A stretch of DNA of 64,000 nucleotides from Aspidapion aeneum (lineage: Eukaryota > Arthropoda > Insecta > Coleoptera > Brentidae). The notes beneath the pieces are model-generated. The model was not told the DNA's origin, made no database searches, and was given only the letters and a program-made list of their open reading frames with translations. Location of the stretch: assembly GCA_963576565.1 (NCBI GenBank), contig OY755047.1:20777171-20841170 (forward strand). The letters are read 5' to 3'. The translations under genes were made by a program, and so were the position numbers. Below are positions 10,920 through 22,692 of the stretch, piece after piece. The number at the start of each line of letters is the position of its first letter. Position 1 is the stretch's first letter.

Positions 10920-12174
10920 AAATAGGGTAGGGGGGCAAGACGGGGTATGGGGGTAAAACGGGATACCACAGTTTTAAGTAAACTGTGCAAGAACAAAACC
11001 TCTTACCTCTATATGCACCGTAAGCACTTAAGCGCGCTTAAGAGATAAATCACGATTAAGTATTTACATACAAAACAACAAAGAGGGAGAATGGATTAGC
11101 CAAGCGTTGTTACGATGCATCTGAGGGTTAATATCAGAGTTTTATCCCCATGACTGGTACAACTATCTGTAATATCATTGGTGCCGGTCAGCTGAGCTTA
11201 AGTTGGTTTTTGCTCAACATGTGATGTTGTGCGCGCTGTTTATTGTAAAAATAGCTTGGGCATTTTGTGACGGTAAATACTGTTTTTACAAACTTTTTAA
11301 AATTTTGTTTACATTGATCAATTTGTGGGTTTATGTATTAGAATAGAATAGATATATAGATTAGAATATTATTCATAAATTAAACGCAATGCCCGTAAAA
11401 TTAGCCCTTTACTGGGTTTGATTTTTGTTTAAAATTTAACTGGTGGTTTGGGAGATTTTTAAGGGGAAATCTTACAAAAATATTGATCATCAGTTTGGTT
11501 GTAATAGCAAAGTTTAAAAAAACATTTCCAAACTAGTAAGAACCTTTCATTTTGAAATTTGTATTGGAGAACTTGGCTTTACTTTTATCTCAATTCTTTT
11601 TACGGAATGCCATTTTCGCGTACTTGGTTTTTTTTACATAAAATGTTTTTGTTATGATTTCACTTCTTTTTTAAAGGAATTGGATAATCCTTAATTTTAA
11701 AGTACTAAAATATGCGGAATATTGTTCAAAACTTTTGCAATGCCTTACTTAAATGTTTGAGGTTTTTTAATTTTTTTCCATGGTTTTATCGTAGTTCCTA
11801 TCAGCCTTCCAAAGCTCAGCTCTCTAGCGTTTCTAAAAGTGGACAATGTTACTTTTACATAACTTTACATGTATAGGAGAGGGAAATAAATTAAAATTTT
11901 CGTGTTTTTAAATTTTGTCCTATAGTTTTATCATAGTTATACAGTCTGCCAAATTTCAGCTTTGTAGCATGTCTGGAAGTACAGTAGAATATTGATGATC
12001 TATACATGAGTGAGTGAGTGAGTGGCAATTTCGACGTTTTTTGAAATTTCGTAACTACTTTACTACTTAATCTAGCCAACATAATTCCAAATCACGATCA
12101 ATGGTGATCATTTAATAAAAGAAATAAACCTATAAAATTAGGTATCTCATTTTGCCCCCCTTTCCATCTGCCAT
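10920..12174. mobile_element. G-rich-ended element flanked by 13-bp direct repeats
   Basis: The direct repeat TGCTCAGCTTTTA occurs at 10907-10919 and 12175-12187, bracketing a 1255-bp insertion. The insertion starts with AGGGTAGGGGGGCAAGACGG and ends with the rough inverse ATTTTGCCCCCCTTTCC. The interior is non-coding and AT-rich. The class is unclear: the TIR-like ends suggest a DNA element, while the 13-bp duplication is longer than for most cut-and-paste families. Confidence 0.6.
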
Positions 12175-12290
12175 TGCTCAGCTTTTAGATTTTGTCTCTT
12201 GTTGTTTTTCCGTAAATTTCCTTGGAAGGATCTTTCTCCAGGAGGTTTCTTATTCTGCAGGTTACTGCTGGACATTCTGATATGATTGTC

Positions 12291-13008
12291 CCCAGGTAGC
12301 AAGGGGTCATCAAATGACGTCTTTTTTTCGTCGAAAAGTGGTCATTTGGATGACCAGCAGGTCATCTACCAAAAAATGTTGTCTTTAAGGCGTCAGTTAT
12401 TTGACGTCTTTTCGTAGTGTAGTTTTTGACGTCTGAAAAACGTCATATATTGGTCACTACGCACACTGCACATTTTGTCCAAGGGACATACACTCATACT
12501 TACATAGATGGTGCCCCAGTCAGTACTTGACCGGATTTTTACGGAATGTGGGGGTACGTATGTAAAAAAAAATAAATATTAAATCAAGACAAACTTTGAG
12601 GTTTCTTTCGCTTGAAGGTGGAGAGTGTAAGTCTAGGTTTAGGTCTATTTTGATCTATACCTCACAGAACATCGCTGTACCTGTTCCAGTACTTCCAGGT
12701 CTAAGTCACAGAAGAGTCACCTTCTGTGTCTAAGTTTCCATCAGTGTTCTCAACTGCATATTTGATGTATTCAGACGAGTTTAAAAACAGTCATAAATAG
12801 GTTTGTGTCTGTGTGTGTGTCTGATGTTCTGATTTGGTCCCAAATACGTCATATTGCTGACGTCTTTAAAACGACTAAAAATGACGTCATTTTGGGTGTG
12901 TCTTTTGAACGTCATTTAAAGGTCATTTACACGTCAGGTTAGAGACGTCAATGGTCATAAAAAATGACCTGTTTTTGACGTTTAAAAAACGTGACTTTGC
13001 TACCTGGG
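12291..13008. mobile_element. TIR element packed with TGACGTC motifs
   Basis: Ends CCCAGGTAGCAAG and CTTTGCTACCTGGG are inverted repeats. Both subterminal parts are filled with GACGTC palindromes (six seen) and extra CGTCAT half sites in both orientations. The centre (about 12480-12830) is plain. No coding capacity. It sits against the 3' end of LINE fragment B. The superfamily is not assigned. Confidence 0.75.
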
Positions 13009-13009
13009 T

Positions 13010-13995
13010 CCACAGTCTATCTATTTATTTAGTCCTCTTCGATCCATCTTTGGACATAGGCCTCCCCCAACATCTTCTACTTTTCTCTGTCTATCGCTGT
13101 GTTCATCCATCTAGCTCCCGCGTGTTTCTTCAAATCGTCCGCCCATCTCATTTGGGGTATACTCTACTTCTTTTATTTTCCCAAGGTCTTCAGTTTACAA
13201 TACCTTTGTTCCATCGATCGTCTTTCTGCCTGATATTATGACCGGCAAATTCCCATTTTTATTTTGCTACTTCTTTTCTGACATCCCTTACTTTTGTTTT
13301 ATTTCTTATCCTTTTATTCCTTTTTCTTTTTGTTAGCTCTAAATGTAACATTTGTCTTTCCATTGATCTTTGGGCTTTTGTTACCTTATCCCTGTTTGAT
13401 TTTGTAAGTGTCCAGGTCTGGGATCCATAGGTAAGTACACGAACGATACATTTGTTATACACGTTTAGAGGTACTGAGGATATTTTTTATTTTTTAATAT
13501 GTAGCCTAATTTACCGAATGCTGCCCAGGCCAATCTTACTCGTCTTTTTATTTTAGCCGTTTGGTTTCCTTTTTATTGTTTAATAATAGTCCCAGGTATG
13601 GATATTCCTCTATTTGTTCCATTTTCTCTTGGTTTGTTCTGATCATGATATCTTCATGTGTTAGTTAGTACTGAAGCCTATATTTTTAGCTGCTGTATCG
13701 AGTTCTTCTAGCTTTTTTGTTCTTTCTTCTCTGTTATTAAGGCGATATCATCAGCATATCTTAGGTAGTTCAAGCATTGTCCGTTTATTTTGATGCCTAT
13801 TTTTTCCCAATCTAAGTTTTTAAAAACATCTTCTAGGGCCTGGTTAAACAGTTTAGGGAATATTGTGTCACCCTGCCTGACACCTCTTCTTATGCGGATT
13901 CGCTTGGTTCCTTCGTGGGTTTTGATTGATGTTGTTGCTTCGCTATTATATATATTGCCTATTAAATCTGTGTATCTATATATATTCGGCTATTA
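13010..13995 (-). pseudogene. RTE-like LINE fragment B
   Basis: Minus-strand remnant of the same LINE family as fragments A and C. The catalytic box at 13747-13758 is intact as YADD. The C-terminal block (13259-13462) reads like an RTE-type tail with GSQTWTL, ERQMLHLELT and RNKTKVRDVR. Stops and frameshifts separate the pieces, so there is no full-length protein. The 3' end abuts the TIR element ending at 13008. Confidence 0.75.
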
Positions 13996-14341
13996 ACTAA
14001 AGATGCTATATGGATACCTTTTTAAAAAGAGTGAAAATGGTGAAGAAATATTTATAAAATATACACAAAAATACGGACAAAAATTAAAAAATTATTTTTT
14101 TCAAATATGTATACGGAAACTTCAGACGCTATATAAATATGTTATTTATTCATGGAGTTGACTGTGCACTAACTTCTGGAATAGGTATAAGAGCTGATCC
14201 ATTATTATGTAAATTATTCGATTTATTCATGTTATTCTCTGCCACGCTTTTAGCCGCCCTCTTGTTTTAATAAGCATCACTATACTCAACTTCTGCCTTT
14301 GGATATTTGTTTCCACGATTATTTTTTAATTTATTTATATT
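13996..14341. other. AT-rich spacer
   Basis: No supported feature. Confidence 0.4.
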
Positions 14342-14391
14342 AGGGTCATTACAACCAGGAAGCCTAAGCTTCCAGGATGCAGTGGCCTTAA
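14342..14391. mobile_element. Ultra-short palindromic element, diverged copy
   Basis: AGGGTCATTACAACCAGGAAG and its near inverse around CTTCCAGGATGCAGTGGCC form an imperfect palindrome. It is the same unit as the near-perfect 56-bp copy at 21854-21909. Confidence 0.65.
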
Positions 14392-14392
14392 C

Positions 14393-14620
14393 CAGTCGCG
14401 GATCTACGGGGGGGAAAAAAAGGGGAAATTTCCACCCTCAAATCCCAAATATATTTAGTTTTGACACGCAGGATACAACTTCCGCTAGAACAATTAACCG
14501 TCACCGACTCGCCTTCGACGATTTGCCGCCAGGCGAACTCGCCGCCGACCCGATTCACCGCCGGGCTGACTCGCAGCCGACCCAATTAGCGGCCGAGCCA
14601 ACTTGCCGCCGCGCGCTGTT
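14393..14620. repeat. GC-rich CGCCG / ACTCGCC mini-repeat block
   Basis: Begins with a GGATCTACGGGGGG block like that in the 827-bp tandem unit. It then runs into degenerate repeats of the type GCCGCCxACTCGCCGCCGACCC (14505-14615). Similar in style to the GGCGCC/AACT arrays at 23.9 and 27.7 kb but not identical. A frame across it is incidental. Confidence 0.6.
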
Positions 14621-14707
14621 GTAATTTTTGTTTGCAATTTTGTTTATTAAACGGTTTATTTAAACATTTGTTTAAAATCTTGCGACAGAGCTTTCTCAAC
14701 TATTTTT

Positions 14708-15795
14708 CCATGAGCTACTATCGACCTATAACACTCTCCAATGTAATTTATAAGCTTTGGATATCATGGATATCACTCAAAAGAACAAGCAGATTTCAGA
14801 GAAGGTTTCAGTACAGTTGACCACCTATTAACCGTGAAAATCCTAATAGAACGAACCAACAACATTCCACTATACATTGCGTTTATAGACTTTCGATAGC
14901 ATTGAGCACTGGACAGTAAAAGCATCTTTAATTAATAGCCGAATAGATAACAGATACACAGATTTAATAGCCAATATATATAGCGAAGCAATAACATCAA
15001 TCAAAATCCACGATGGAACCAAGCCAATCCGCATAAGAAGAGAAGAAACTATTCAACCAGGCCCTAGAAAATGTTTTTAAAAACTTAGATTGGGAAGAAA
15101 TGGACATTAAAGTAAACAGACCACCTAAGATATGCTGATAATAGCGCCTTAATAACAGATAAGAAAGAAGAACTGATAAATGTGCTAAAAGAACTGGATA
15201 CAGCAGCTAAAAATATAGGCTTGAGTATATATAAGAGAAAATAGAACAAGTAGAGGAATATAATATAGCTACCTGGGACAAATTCTCAAACTAAAAAAAG
15301 AAAACCAAATTGCTGAAATCAAGAGACGAGTAAGATTGGCCTGGGCAGCATTCGGTAAATTAAGCTACATATAAGGAAATTAAAAAATATCCTCAGTGCT
15401 TAAAAACGAAAGTTTATAACCAATGTATCCTTCCTGTATTTACCTATGGATTCCAGACCTGAACACAAAATCAAACATGGATAAGGTAACAAAAGCCCAA
15501 AGATTAATGGAAAGATAAATGGATAAGAAATGAAATTAAAATGAAAATTTGCCGGTCATAATATCAGACAGAAAGACCATCGATGGAACAAATGTTTTGT
15601 AAACTGGAGACCTTGGGAAAATAAAGGAAGTAGGAGAAGACCCCAAATGAGATGGCCAACCATTTGAAGAAACATGCGGGAGCTAGATGGATAAACACGG
15701 CGACAGACACAAAAGAGCGGAAGATATTAGGGCAGGCCTATATGTCCAAAGATGGATCGATGAAGGCGAAATGGATAGATAAAATAGATAGAGAG
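14708..15795 (+). pseudogene. RTE-like LINE fragment C
   Basis: Plus-strand remnant of the same LINE. It starts with an RT segment reading YRPITLSNVIYKL (about 14720-14758) and continues through a motif-A region with a frameshift near 14895. A dead catalytic box YADN lies at 15131-15142, and the RTE-type C-terminal part runs to about 15790. Several stops and frameshifts are present. Confidence 0.75.
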
Positions 15796-15916
15796 TCAAA
15801 ACAGGTAGGTGTCGAAAGTAAGAATTGACGATGCACAGTGGTTTAAAACCCTCTAAAAATGACGTATTGAGGCTCCTACATGACTTTAAGCAAGTCAATA
15901 ATTAGCTACTATTATC

Positions 15917-16078
15917 ATGGGCGCACCCAGGGGGGGGGGGGGGCTCGCCTTTTACATAGTTTCCACATATTTCGTGAAAAAACACAAAAAATAGCTTAAA
16001 ATTCGACATTACGAGGCTTCGGGCCCCCACCCCAAGAGGTCTCGCCCCCACAAGACATATTCCTGGGTGCGCCACTGC
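15917..16078. mobile_element. GGGCGCACCCAGG MITE, copy 2
   Basis: Same ends as 6239-6570 (GGGCGCACCCAGG and CCTGGGTGCGCCACTGC), with the shared TTTCCACATATTT and GAGGCTTCGGGCCC interior. Internally shorter. Confidence 0.75.
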
Positions 16079-16453
16079 TATTATACTAAAATCATGACCT
16101 ATATAAACATTTTCATCGCCCCACTTTTCATTAGCGCCGAATCGCTTATCGCCGGGTCGCTAAAATGTTGAATTTTTTTGGTTTTTTTTTTAAGTATAAA
16201 ACGATTTTTTTTTAACTGAGTCATAATTTAAAAAGAATTCGAGATTCAAGTTAATACATCTTTAGAGCTCCACCTAGTTCTCGTTTAAAATTATTCACGT
16301 TAAAACCCTATACATTGCTGCTTTTATTGCTAGTAATATCTCAACCATCCTCATACCCGTCCTTTTAAGATATACCTTTTAATATAGATAGGTGTCCCAA
16401 TTTTAAAATTAGACAATTTTATGTTAAACCATTTATTATACAAAGTTAATCAC

Positions 16454-16704
16454 AATTGAGGAGCAGAAGTAACAAAGGGGCTAAGTGCCACTTTTCCTAA
16501 AAACGAGATTTTTACATAGAAAGGTTCTATGGGCCATCGACTATATCCTATCAAACGTGCAAAGTCGCAGGACTACTAATTTCGTAAGCAATCGGGCAAA
16601 TAGACGGCACTTCCGGCAAGTGATCATCTTCGTCATCAATTTTTTAAATATCTCCATTTAACAGTTTTGGCACCTAGCCCCTGTGTTACTTCTGCTCCTC
16701 AATT
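16454..16704. mobile_element. 251-bp TIR MITE
   Basis: Inverted ends AATTGAGGAGCAGAAGTAAC and GTTACTTCTGCTCCTCAATT are exact over 20 bases, followed by a matching GGGGCTA/TAGCCCC pair. Non-coding. Confidence 0.85.
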
Positions 16705-16805
16705 AGCCTGTTTTGAAAAGAAATGTTACTTTTTCGATAAAAAGTGCACTTTTATCCCTTACTTAAGGGATAAGTGTCACTTTTTATTCATCCCTTGGTA
16801 TGTAA

Positions 16806-17012
16806 TATACAGTGTGAACGTAAAAATTCATCCTAACTAATAACTTTTAAACGAAATAAGATATGTGAGATATGAAATTTAAACAGACTGTTTTGTTGTA
16901 AGTCTAACTGTTCAGAATTTAGAGCGCCTTAGATTGTCAAAAGTTTTAATATTTACATGTCAATATCTAAAAAACTATACTTAAGTTTTAGCTATTTCAG
17001 TCACACTGTATG
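16806..17012. mobile_element. ACAGTGTGA-ended MITE
   Basis: Left end TATACAGTGTGAACG and right end TTTCAGTCACACTGTA are inverted, and a TA dinucleotide is present at both tips. About 200 bp, non-coding. Confidence 0.55.
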
Positions 17013-17515
17013 CTAAAAACTAATGTGCATTATCAACCGTCAAATTAATAATAGAAAAATATAATTATAATAATATTATTTTATTTGCAATTTGGATGTT
17101 TTATATTTAAATAAGGTTTAACTAATGGCTTTAATGACCAAGAAAATTAAATGTCAGTAATAAGAAGAAGAAGAAAATAAAATGTCAGTTTTAAATGGTT
17201 TGCAATCACTGTAGCATGACATGAATTATATATATTTCCTGAAACATTGGAAATACATGGAAATAATGGAAGTATAGGAAATATTAAAAAATAAGAAAAA
17301 AGGGAATATTTATTTATAAAATCATAACAAAATACCGCAAAATGCAGAACATGAACACAAATCAGGAGTTATTATTTAAGCAAATATACAGAAATAAGGT
17401 CAAATTTATATCACAAAAACCTCATTCGTGACTGACTACACTATTCACTAGTCGAGCAAGAGGCATATGTTCATGGCTGACATCAGAATCACACTTAATA
17501 AGATTAGGGACTTAT

Positions 17516-17785
17516 TGGAATAAAACCTGACTTTATTTTAGAGTCGACTTTATTCTGACACATTCACACAGAAAACTAACAGCTGACCTCTCAAAATTGA
17601 CATACGAAAGCCAAATTTAATAATACAGTCGCTAACTTCCATTTAATAAATACCGACACTAATAAATCCGGTTTTTAAATACACAAAGGCCGAATTTTGA
17701 AGCAAAGCAGCTGGTTTTTATATGTAAATCTGTCACCGTTGGGTCGATTTTAAAATAAGGTCAGGTTTTATTCCAATAAGTGTCT
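17516..17785. mobile_element. AGGGACYTATTG-family MITE, copy 2
   Basis: Ends AGGGACTTATTGGAATAAAA and its inverse TTTTATTCCAATAAGTGTC. It shares interior blocks (AAATTGACATACGAAAG, CACAAAGGCC) with 5199-5488. Confidence 0.75.
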
Positions 17786-17875
17786 ATCGTCTTGCCAGTC
17801 TACTTCCTTAAAATCTTCAATAGTATCGGAAATAAAAATTGTTCTATAGTAAGTTTAATGCTTATAGGGGCCTAT

Positions 17876-18003
17876 CCTTAGATTACGTAACGCTCAAGGG
17901 GGGAAGGCGGGGGGGGTTGGCCTCGCGTAACACTCAATGTTATTTAAATGTGTTTTTTTTAAATGCGTTACGAAGGGGGTGGGGGTCAAAAATCCTGAAG
18001 GTT
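17876..18003. mobile_element. Short GTAACGC-ended MITE, copy 2
   Basis: GATTACGTAACGCTC at the left and a GCGTTACGAAGGGGG...ATCCTGAAGG tail at the right, the inverse layout of 3779-3886. Confidence 0.55.
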
Positions 18004-18030
18004 ACAAAATATGAAAGATAATATTTTTTT

Positions 18031-18145
18031 AAATATTTCCAATATTCCCAATATTTCTAATATTTCCGAAAAACCTTTTCCTTATTTCCAATATTTCCAT
18101 TTCCTGGAAATATTTCCAATATTTCCATTTCCTGGAAATATTTCC
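18031..18145. repeat. AATATTTCC short tandem repeat
   Basis: Many copies of AATATTTCC / TTTCCTGGAAAT variants, including two 25-30-bp duplicated blocks. Related GGAAATA sequence lies at 17230-17300. Confidence 0.85.
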
Positions 18146-19041
18146 ATTTACATCACTACTACTGCACCAACTCAGAATAACATGATTTTGCTGACCAATA
18201 ACACTTTATTATAATTGATGAATATTGTCGATTTTAATGATAATTGTCACCTTGTTCAGTTCATTCTATCTTTTTTAATTCATGGCCAATTTTAACAAGT
18301 GATTAACAGATCCAAATTAAAAATAACAGCTGTGCGCGCAATTTTTTTCAAGGGGGCAAAAAATTGGCATTTTCAAAAAACGTCTACCATCTTTAATTTT
18401 AGCGAAATGTCAATTTTAGAAAGGCGGTCGTATAGCTTGACGCTTTAGCTTTCGAACAGGCCCAAAGTCTTTAAAATCTTTACAGTAGTAGCTAGTAACA
18501 AAACGGGATTTGAATATAAATGGTATTTTTGCCATTTATAAGTTTTTAAATATTTTTAATTTAATATTGTTTTTGGCATCAACAAGCATTAATTATATTC
18601 AAGACTAGGTTAAGAAGAAGTAAAATTTATAGCAACACTTCGACTTGTTTTTAGGCATATTTTGAGGTCCGCTGTATTTTAATAAAAGTTGTATTCGGCT
18701 AATATGTCCTTTGAGCCACTATATCAAAATAATTTATATTCTTTAACAGGAAACAAATTTGCTAAATTATTTTCAATTTTTAAAAAACACAGTGTACGAT
18801 TTTAACTTTATCGATTTTTTTAAGTCTGACTTGCGTTGGTATTTTGTCTCTTAGTGGAGCGTTTAAAGCGCAGTCTATCTCTTTCTCGCCAAGGCGACAA
18901 CGAGTAGAATTCTAGCCAATCAACGCCAAGGTATTTGTGCCTTCAAGCGCAGTGTGACTCTAACTGAGACAAGAAACTTTCGAAAGTCGTTAGGGAAAAC
19001 ATTCTTTAGTTGGCTATGCATTCGTTCACACTTCTTAAGGG
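18146..19041. other. AT-rich intergenic DNA
   Basis: No gene or element recognised. Confidence 0.4.
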
Positions 19042-19811
19042 TTTTAGCTCACACATATACTATACTATAGTAGTGTGAGCTATGGTGATCCTAATTTTTT
19101 CGAGAAAAAAAAAGTTGCCCCGATTTCAAAAATTTTTATATATCTTTGCGTTTCAGATGATTTTGAAACTTTTTTGTTGCGCCGTCTGTCTGTCTGTCTG
19201 TCTGTCTGTATGTCTGTCTGTCTGTCTGTCTCTCTGTATGTCTGTATGTCTGTATGTCTGTCTGTAACGACCAACGCGCATAACTCAAAAACCGCTTGGC
19301 CGATTTTAATGAAATTTGGTACCTAGGCTGGGTCTTGGGTCGAGATGGTCCCATTTAAAAATGAACAAAATCCACCGAACACAAACCAAATAAAAGGGTG
19401 GGGGTAGATTTCAAAAATTAGAGTTTATGTGAAAATATGGCGTGTGTGATATCAAACGAAAGGTAATTAAGTCTGGAGTTAAACAAAATACATTTTAATT
19501 TATTTAAAAAAAAGGGTGGGCGTATATTTCAAAAATTAGAGTTTAAGTGAAAATATGGCGTGTGTGATATCAAACGAAAGGTAATTGAGTCTGGAGTTAA
19601 ACAAAATATATTTTAGTTTTAAAAAAAGGGTGGGGGTAGATTTTAAAAATTAGAGTTTACGTCAAAACATGGCTTGTGTGGTATCAAACGAAAGGTAATT
19701 GAGTCTGGAGTTGAATAAAATATATTTCAGTTTTTAGTTATATTAGCTCAGACGTACACTATAACTATAGAACCTAGTGTGAGCTTAGGTGCCCATAGAT
19801 TTGCAGAGTAT
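19042..19811 (+). mobile_element. Helentron-like hairpin element, copy 1
   Basis: Modules in order: a terminal hairpin (TAGCTCACAC...GTGTGAGCTA, 19045-19082), a (TCTG)n microsatellite (19186-19265), a conserved stretch reading CGATTTTAATGAAATTTGGT, three tandem units of about 112 bp each with GGGTGGGGGTAG and CAAACGAAAGGTAATTGAG, a second AGCTCA...GTGTGAGCTT hairpin, and the end GTGCCCATAGATTTGCAGAG. No protein. The layout (subterminal repeats, microsatellite core, stem-loop) recalls Helentron-associated non-autonomous elements. Frames across the TCTG run are artefacts. Confidence 0.7.
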
Positions 19812-20732
19812 TTTTTTTAACTGGGGAAATTTATCAATTATTTTAACTTTGTATAAAACTGTTAACTTTTTTATCCATAATTATTTTGGTCTTGTCTTTT
19901 AGTGTTTATTTTAACTTTAAGGCTAATTTACTATTTTATTACTGTTTCCAGTGTTTCATTCATCATGAAATACTGTTTTTATCTCTATTTTTTTGAACAT
20001 CAAAATACAAATCATTCGTTGCCCTAAAATCGGCGTTTTTAATCAGTATATAACATCCCAAACCTAAACAGTAGTATTAAGTAAAATATTCAATCAAGGT
20101 TTAAAATGTTGCTAAATAGATATGTTTACAAAAAACATAAAAAAGGTTCCTAAAACCTAAAAGTTTAAAGATTTTGAATACTTGCAGAAAAGCAAAAAAG
20201 TTTAATTGTACAAAAATTCGATATTTAAATAATAAATATAAAAATCAAAAGTGTGAAGTTTCAAGAAGAAAATTGTAGGTATGAATGATTTTCCTACATT
20301 GTTTATACATTTAAGAGAAACGTTTATAGCATAATCTTTCTCCATGAACCATCAAATTCCCTTTCGAGAACAAACAATTAGTAACATTTAATGTTTTTAT
20401 AATTTACAAAAGTTGTAACCTAAATTGGTAGCTCACAACATTTAAGCATTGGCCACTTGAGTTGACAGTACCACTGTCACACTAGGCCCCTGTTACATAG
20501 CGAACTTATACCAAAAGAAAATGAATGCGACAGTTTTATGCGGTTTTGAACCACTGTGCGATGTCTGGGAGAAATATTCTTAAAAACGATAAGGCGTGGT
20601 AAAGTTGAAACACTCGGCGGTAATTGGGCCGCTTTTCCGTGGAAAACGAAAGAGCAGATTCATGACTGTGAAAAGATTTGCGAATAATTGCCGTCTAACG
20701 AGGGATGGGTCGGTATTATAAGTACAGCTAAG
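19812..20732. other. AT-rich intergenic DNA
   Basis: No gene or intact element seen. Confidence 0.4.
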
Positions 20733-21853
20733 CAGTGGCGGCTGGTGACGTTATAAATTGGGGTGGGGGGGGGCAGAAATTTATATTGCATGGAAAAGGA
20801 GATCAAAATACTCTGGCAATATATGGGCCCCTAAGCTCACACTAGGTATTATAGTTATAGTGTACGTGTCACGGGTACGTGTGAGCTTAACTAAAAATTG
20901 AAATAAATTTTATTCAACTCCAGACTAAATCCCGACTAAACACAAAAACATTTGAATAATGTCAAAATAATGTTTAATTTAAAAACATAACGTTAGGTTG
21001 GATGTTAGTTCTAACGTCATATTCATAGTGAAAAAGAAGCTTAATAACCCGTTTTCTGACGTTAGAAAAATAATCTTATGTTTTATGCCTCTCTTATGTA
21101 AAAAAATATTGATTTTTAACAGTAAAATAGAAATGTTTTTTTAACAATGAAAAAATATATCTTTTCAAATATCTCTAAAGATAAGGTAACTTAAATAATG
21201 TAAATAAAATTCTTCTATTTTGGAATACCAGAGTAGCAAGAGTCCGTTGAGGTTTTCGTAAACTCGACACTCAGTAAAGGAAATTCGGATCCGTAGCTCC
21301 TGAAAATAAAATTTAAAATTATAAACAATATATTTGTAGTAAGTGCCGCGCTCTCGTTCTCATTAATGCTCAAGTGAATACAAGGCAAACAATATTCAAC
21401 TGAATGCTCGTTTGAAATTCGCACTCTAATCGGATGGGGTCCCGTGCCGAGGCATTCGTTTGGTCCCGCTGCGAGGCTTTCGGATTCTGCCTCAAATGAA
21501 TACGCGGCTTAAGTCCGGCGGCTAATCATTCGCGGTGAATTGTGGCATTCCCTGTCTGATTTACTGTAACGAAGGTATGTGATATTCCATACAAAACATT
21601 TTTTTTTTACTTTTGTTTACTTTTCTTACCTAATTTTGTGATGCTTCATTTAAATCATTGCATACATATTTGTTATTCTTAAACTATACCATCTTTTCCA
21701 CTCAACTGGTGTATATTCGTATCCAAATATGTATTCACTATCATTATTAATAATTGTGCTTTTAATTTGTCAAGTTTGTTTCTACAAAAGATAAATATTT
21801 CTCGCAGCGAAAAGCAACTAAAAATGGCGATGGCCCGTTCTGGTAGTGGAACT

Positions 21854-21909
21854 AGGGTCACTGCATCCTGGAAGCCTCTACGCCAGGCTTCCAGGATGCA
21901 GTGACCCTA
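21854..21909. mobile_element. 56-bp near-perfect palindromic insertion
   Basis: Arms AGGGTCACTGCATCCTGGAA GCCT and complement flank a 7-base centre. The unit is bracketed by AGTGGAACT at 21845-21853 and 21910-21918, a 9-bp direct repeat. The homologous site in the other CCCACTAA copy (around 3410-3425) lacks it, giving an empty-site comparison. A diverged copy is at 14342-14391. Confidence 0.85.
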
Positions 21910-21944
21910 AGTGGAACTATGCGGCAGCGCCCTCTATAGTATAA

Positions 21945-22692
21945 TTTTAGCTCACACATATACTATACTATAGTAGTGTGAGCTATGGTGATCCTAATTT
22001 TTTCGAGAAAAAAAAAGTTGCACCGATTTCAAAAATTTTTATATATCTTTGCGTTTCAGATGATTTTGAAACTTTTTTGTTGCGCCGTCTGTCTGTCTGT
22101 CTGTCTGTCTGTATGTCTGTCTGTGTGTCTGTATGTCTGTCTGTAAAGACCAACGCGCATAACTCAAAAACCGCTTGCCCGATTTTAATGAAATTTGGTA
22201 CCCAGGCTGGGTTTTGGGTCGAGATGGTCCCATTTAAAAATGAACGAAATCCACTGAACACAAACCAAATAAAAGGGTGGGGGTAGATTTCAAAAATTAG
22301 AGTTTATGAAAAAATATGGCGTGTGTGATATCAAACGAAAGGTAATTGAGTCTGGAGTTAAACAAAATACATTTTAGTTTATTTAAAAAAGGGGGGGGGT
22401 AAATTTCAAAAATTAGTGTTTAAGTGGAAATATGGCGTGTGTGATATCAAACGAAAGGTAATTGAGTCTGGAATTAAACAAAATACATTTTAGTTTTCAA
22501 AAAAAGGGTGGGGGTAGATTTGAAAAATTAGAGTTTAAGTCAAAACATGGCTTGTGTGGTATCAAACGAAAGGTAATTGAGTCTGGAGTTCAATAAAACA
22601 TACTTCAGTTTTTAGTTATATTAGCTTTCAAATAGATACAGTATAACTATAGTACCCAGTGTGAGCTTAGGTGCCCATAGATTGGCAGAGTT
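21945..22692 (+). mobile_element. Helentron-like hairpin element, copy 2
   Basis: Complete copy with all modules of copy 1. Comparison with the uninterrupted sequence near 3456-3475 shows that it entered a T tract without a visible target duplication longer than a few Ts. Confidence 0.8.

Noticed and set aside
19075..19354. Open frames across the TCTG/CAGA microsatellite (also at 21978-22286 and 25206-25562)
   Set aside because: They read Ser-Val-Cys-Leu or Gln-Thr-Asp-Arg repeats, are open on both strands because of the microsatellite, and belong to the non-coding hairpin element.
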